The translations under genes and the position numbers were made by a program. A DNA stretch of 64,000 nt from an uncultured Alphaproteobacteria bacterium. Lineage in GTDB: Bacteria; Pseudomonadota; Alphaproteobacteria; Methylaequorales; Methylaequoraceae. The stretch lies in assembly GCA_902579395.1 (NCBI GenBank), contig CACHGK010000004.1:66732-130731 (forward strand), written 5' to 3'. The first letter of the stretch is position 1. Every line of letters starts with the position of its first letter. Positions 61,740 to 64,000 of this stretch are shown here, piece after piece. Under the pieces are notes generated by a model that was given only the letters and a program-made list of their open reading frames with translations, ran no database searches and was not told the DNA's origin.

Positions 61740-62399
61740 TTATAAAAAATTATTAATTATATCTTCGGAAACTTTTTGCAGATTTTGATTTTCAAATTTT
61801 TTATTTCCTCTGAGAGATGAAGACATGCCCCCATTAATCTGTTGAACATCAACAGAAATTATTTTTAAACCTAGATTTTTATTTTCCTCTTTTAATGTTT
61901 GAAACATAGTATTTCTTGCACTTAAACAAATACTAAATATATTGTGATACGCTTTTCCAACTGAAATATCAGAATTGGTTAGAGTTATTAACTTTGGTTC
62001 TTCTGCACTTCTGATTAGAGGCTCGAGTTCTTTTAAAATTCTCCAATAAGAAGAAATATTGATTTCTAAAAATTTATCCCATTCACTATGAGAAAGATGA
62101 GTAAGAGGTTTTAATCCATTAAACTGACCAATTAGGTTTACAATTAAATCTATTTTCTTATATTTTTGTGATACAGATTTAAATAAGTTATCGTAAAACT
62201 CTTTCTTTGTTACATCACCTTGAAAAAGCGTCGGTTTTTTAATTTGTGATATCTTATCACTTAAATCTTTTAACTTTTCTAATGATCTTCCTTGAAGTAC
62301 AAGATTAATATCTTTTTTTGCTAATTCAAAAGATAGATTTGAGCCAAATACACCCGTAGATCCAAAGATAATTGCATTGTAGATCCCAGGTTTTTTCAT
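61740..62399 (-). CDS. Short-chain dehydrogenase/reductase family protein
   Basis: A 219-residue SDR with cofactor motif GSTGVFGSNLSFEL (a TGxxGxG variant), NLIGQFNG in place of NNAG, and a degraded catalytic segment: the Ser/Tyr/Lys triad is not clear (AYHNIFSICLSARN has Tyr but no YxxxK). It may therefore be a non-catalytic or atypical SDR. Three bases downstream of purF on the same strand. Confidence 0.7.
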   Translation of the reverse strand: MKKPGIYNAIIFGSTGVFGSNLSFELAKKDINLVLQGRSLEKLKDLSDKISQIKKPTLFQGDVTKKEFYDNLFKSVSQKYKKIDLIVNLIGQFNGLKPLTHLSHSEWDKFLEINISSYWRILKELEPLIRSAEEPKLITLTNSDISVGKAYHNIFSICLSARNTMFQTLKEENKNLGLKIISVDVQQINGGMSSSLRGNKKFENQNLQKVSEDIINNFL

Positions 62400-62402
62400 T
62401 TT

Positions 62403-63863
62403 TTATTTTTTAGGTTCAATAAGAAGTGAAAGTTGTGATGCTTTTACCCCAGACTCCTGATCAATCAATTTAATCGGATAATCTCCACTAAAATAATGAT
62501 CGGTAAACATTGGTTTTTCGTGATTTCTGCCTTTCTCAAACCCTAGAGCTCTATAAACTCCGTCTAGTGAGATAAATTTCAGACTATCAACACCTATATA
62601 ATCTTTTATTTGAGAAATTGTAAATTTTGATGCTAATAATTCTTCCTTTGTGGGGGTATCTATACCATAGAAACATGGGTATTTTACTGGAGGACTTGCT
62701 ATTCGCATATGAATTTTTTTTACTCCACAATTTTTTAACATTTCAACAATTTTGATTGAGGTTGTTCCTCTAACTATTGAATCATCAATCAAAGCGATAT
62801 TTTTGTTTTTAAATGAAGCCACATTCGGATTATGTTTTAATTTTACAGATAAGTTTCTTACACTACTGGAGTCTTCTATAAAAGTTCTCCCCGTATAGTG
62901 ATTTCTTATAATTCCTAATTCAAATGGTTTTTTTATAACTTTTGAATACCCCAAAGCTGATGCATTACCTGAATCAGGAATTGGAATTACTGCATCAATT
63001 ATTTGGTTATCATTGGGGTTTTCTTTAGCCATTTCATTACCAATTTTTTTCCTAACATTATAAACGTTCCTTCCTTGAAGAATGCTGTCTGGTCTAGAAA
63101 AATAAATATATTCAAAAAGACAAGGCCGCAGGAATGTTTTTTTAAATGGCTTTATTGATTCTATTCCATTATCTGTAATTATTACAATCTCTCCTGGTTC
63201 AATATCTCTAATTAATTCGGCACCAATAATATCAAGGCCACAGCTTTCTGAACTAAATATATGTGTATCTCCAAGTTTCCCAAGTACTAGTGGTCTAATC
63301 CCGAGTGGATCCCTAACTCCTATTAATGAGTTTTTTGTAAGTAAAACTAAAGAAAATGCTCCTCTTATTGATTCAAGAGCATAGATCAATCTCTCTAAAA
63401 GATTACCCTTAAATGTTGAAATTAAATGAAGTAATACTTCTGTATCTGAGGTTGATTGAAAAATTGCTCCGTTTTTTATTAGCTTTTCTTTGAGATAATT
63501 AGTGTTTGTCAAATTCCCATTATGTGCAATTGCTAAACCACCAATATTTATTTCAGAAAACAAAGGTTGTACGTTCTTTAATGCCGACTCTCCAGTTGTT
63601 CCGTACCTATTATGACCTATAGAGATATTACCTTCAAGTTTAGATAAGATACTTTTATCTGAGAAAACTTCAGAAACCTGACCCATACCTCTGTGAGCAA
63701 AAAATTTTGACTTATTGGATGTAACTATACCAGCCGAATCTTGTCCTCTGTGTTGTAAAGCATGAAGACCCAATGCTGTAAGAGAAGCAGCTTTTTGATG
63801 ATTGAAAACTCCAAAGACTCCGCATTCGTCTTTTGGTTTGTTTTTAGAAAAGAAATAGTTCAC
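62403..63863 (-). CDS. purF: Amidophosphoribosyltransferase
   Basis: First committed enzyme of purine synthesis. A 13-residue propeptide precedes the catalytic Cys14 in DECGVFGVF; GATase domain with LQHRGQDSAGI and AHNGNLTN, and the PRPP-binding loop NIALIDDSIVRGTTSIK in the C-terminal domain. 486 residues. The start is GTG at 63863, one base after the stop of the upstream gene. Confidence 0.93.
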   Translation of the reverse strand: MNYFFSKNKPKDECGVFGVFNHQKAASLTALGLHALQHRGQDSAGIVTSNKSKFFAHRGMGQVSEVFSDKSILSKLEGNISIGHNRYGTTGESALKNVQPLFSEINIGGLAIAHNGNLTNTNYLKEKLIKNGAIFQSTSDTEVLLHLISTFKGNLLERLIYALESIRGAFSLVLLTKNSLIGVRDPLGIRPLVLGKLGDTHIFSSESCGLDIIGAELIRDIEPGEIVIITDNGIESIKPFKKTFLRPCLFEYIYFSRPDSILQGRNVYNVRKKIGNEMAKENPNDNQIIDAVIPIPDSGNASALGYSKVIKKPFELGIIRNHYTGRTFIEDSSSVRNLSVKLKHNPNVASFKNKNIALIDDSIVRGTTSIKIVEMLKNCGVKKIHMRIASPPVKYPCFYGIDTPTKEELLASKFTISQIKDYIGVDSLKFISLDGVYRALGFEKGRNHEKPMFTDHYFSGDYPIKLIDQESGVKASQLSLLIEPKK

Positions 63864-63864
63864 T

Positions 63865-64000
63865 TTATTCTAGGTTATTTTCTATTATATTTTCTAAATT
63901 TTGTCTTCCGCTATCGTCATATATTTCATTTTCAGATTGGCTATTTCTTTTTAATTTAAGTTTTGAATCTATGCTTTTTTCAAAAAGTAACTCGGATTTT
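63865..64000 (-). CDS. cvpA: C-terminus of probable CvpA (partial)
   Basis: The frame from the right edge to a TAA at 63865-63867 is open for 44 codons and encodes a charged tail (SELLFEKSIDSKLKLKRN ... NIIENNLE). Its place one base before purF is the standard position of cvpA in Proteobacteria. The conserved membrane part lies outside the window, so the name rests on position only. Confidence 0.45.
   Translation of the reverse strand, partial: KSELLFEKSIDSKLKLKRNSQSENEIYDDSGRQNLENIIENNLE

Noticed and set aside
1-64000. tRNA, rRNA, CRISPR arrays, insertion sequences, prophage
   Set aside because: Looked for and not seen; coding genes fill almost all the window and no repeats or transposase-like products were found.

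Overview
The window is one AT-rich (roughly 30% G+C by eye), gene-dense stretch of an alphaproteobacterial chromosome. Alphaproteobacterial markers are a DUF2794 protein, a DUF1289 protein, the TPR/BamB/Der gene order, an ELM1-family protein, a MotB with the N-terminal ECPECPP cysteine motif, and a partial gene upstream of purF that is probably cvpA. The base composition and compact spacing resemble streamlined free-living marine lineages, but I cannot fix the genus. No rRNA, tRNA, CRISPR array, insertion sequence or prophage was recognised, and no intergenic gap exceeds 300 bases.

Layout. (1) About 1-10035: a surface-glycan cluster (2-hydroxyacid dehydrogenase fragment, NeuC, NeuB-cupin, methyltransferase-like protein, two GT4 glycosyltransferases, a polytopic membrane protein, AsnB, AcpS). 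(2) 10093-13426: egtB-egtD and a class V aminotransferase, an ergothioneine-type cluster. (3) 13441-24021: envelope and metabolism (PsiE, PAP2 phosphatase, ELM1-like, LpxL-like acyltransferase, SUMT, MlaF-like ATPase, AmpG-like MFS, GST, Fpr, a divergent PEP carboxylase). (4) 24027-26881: a K+ channel that probably starts at an ATT codon, with small secreted or unknown proteins. (5) 26828-54549: a motility island. (6) 54546-64000: housekeeping (trhO, marC, DUF2794, TPR-bamB-der, a flavocytochrome c sulfide dehydrogenase pair, SDR, purF, partial cvpA).

The motility island is the most interesting part. It carries its own rpoN, three bactofilins, an M23 peptidase, a lytic transglycosylase, motAB, a long minus-strand flagellar operon (flbD-like, fliE, F, G, H, I, J, K, L, M, N, then fliO, P, Q, R, flhB), and after flhB five small uncharacterised genes that end in a protein resembling ribosome recycling factor. 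Eight sigma-54 -24/-12 elements (GG-N10-GC) can be read by eye in front of flbD, fliK, fliO, motA, the bactofilins, a tail-anchored protein plus M23 peptidase, the transglycosylase, and an unannotated 56-residue protein. Three 14-bp dyads GTCA-N6-TGAC, the core of the Pseudomonas FleQ box, lie in the rpoN, fliO and flbD regulatory regions. A FleQ-like activator that lacks the N-terminal domain is encoded at 53485, divergent from an FlbD-like activator that lacks the C-terminal HTH. I infer a dedicated FleQ/RpoN/FlbD circuit that controls flagella together with a bactofilin and peptidoglycan-remodelling module.
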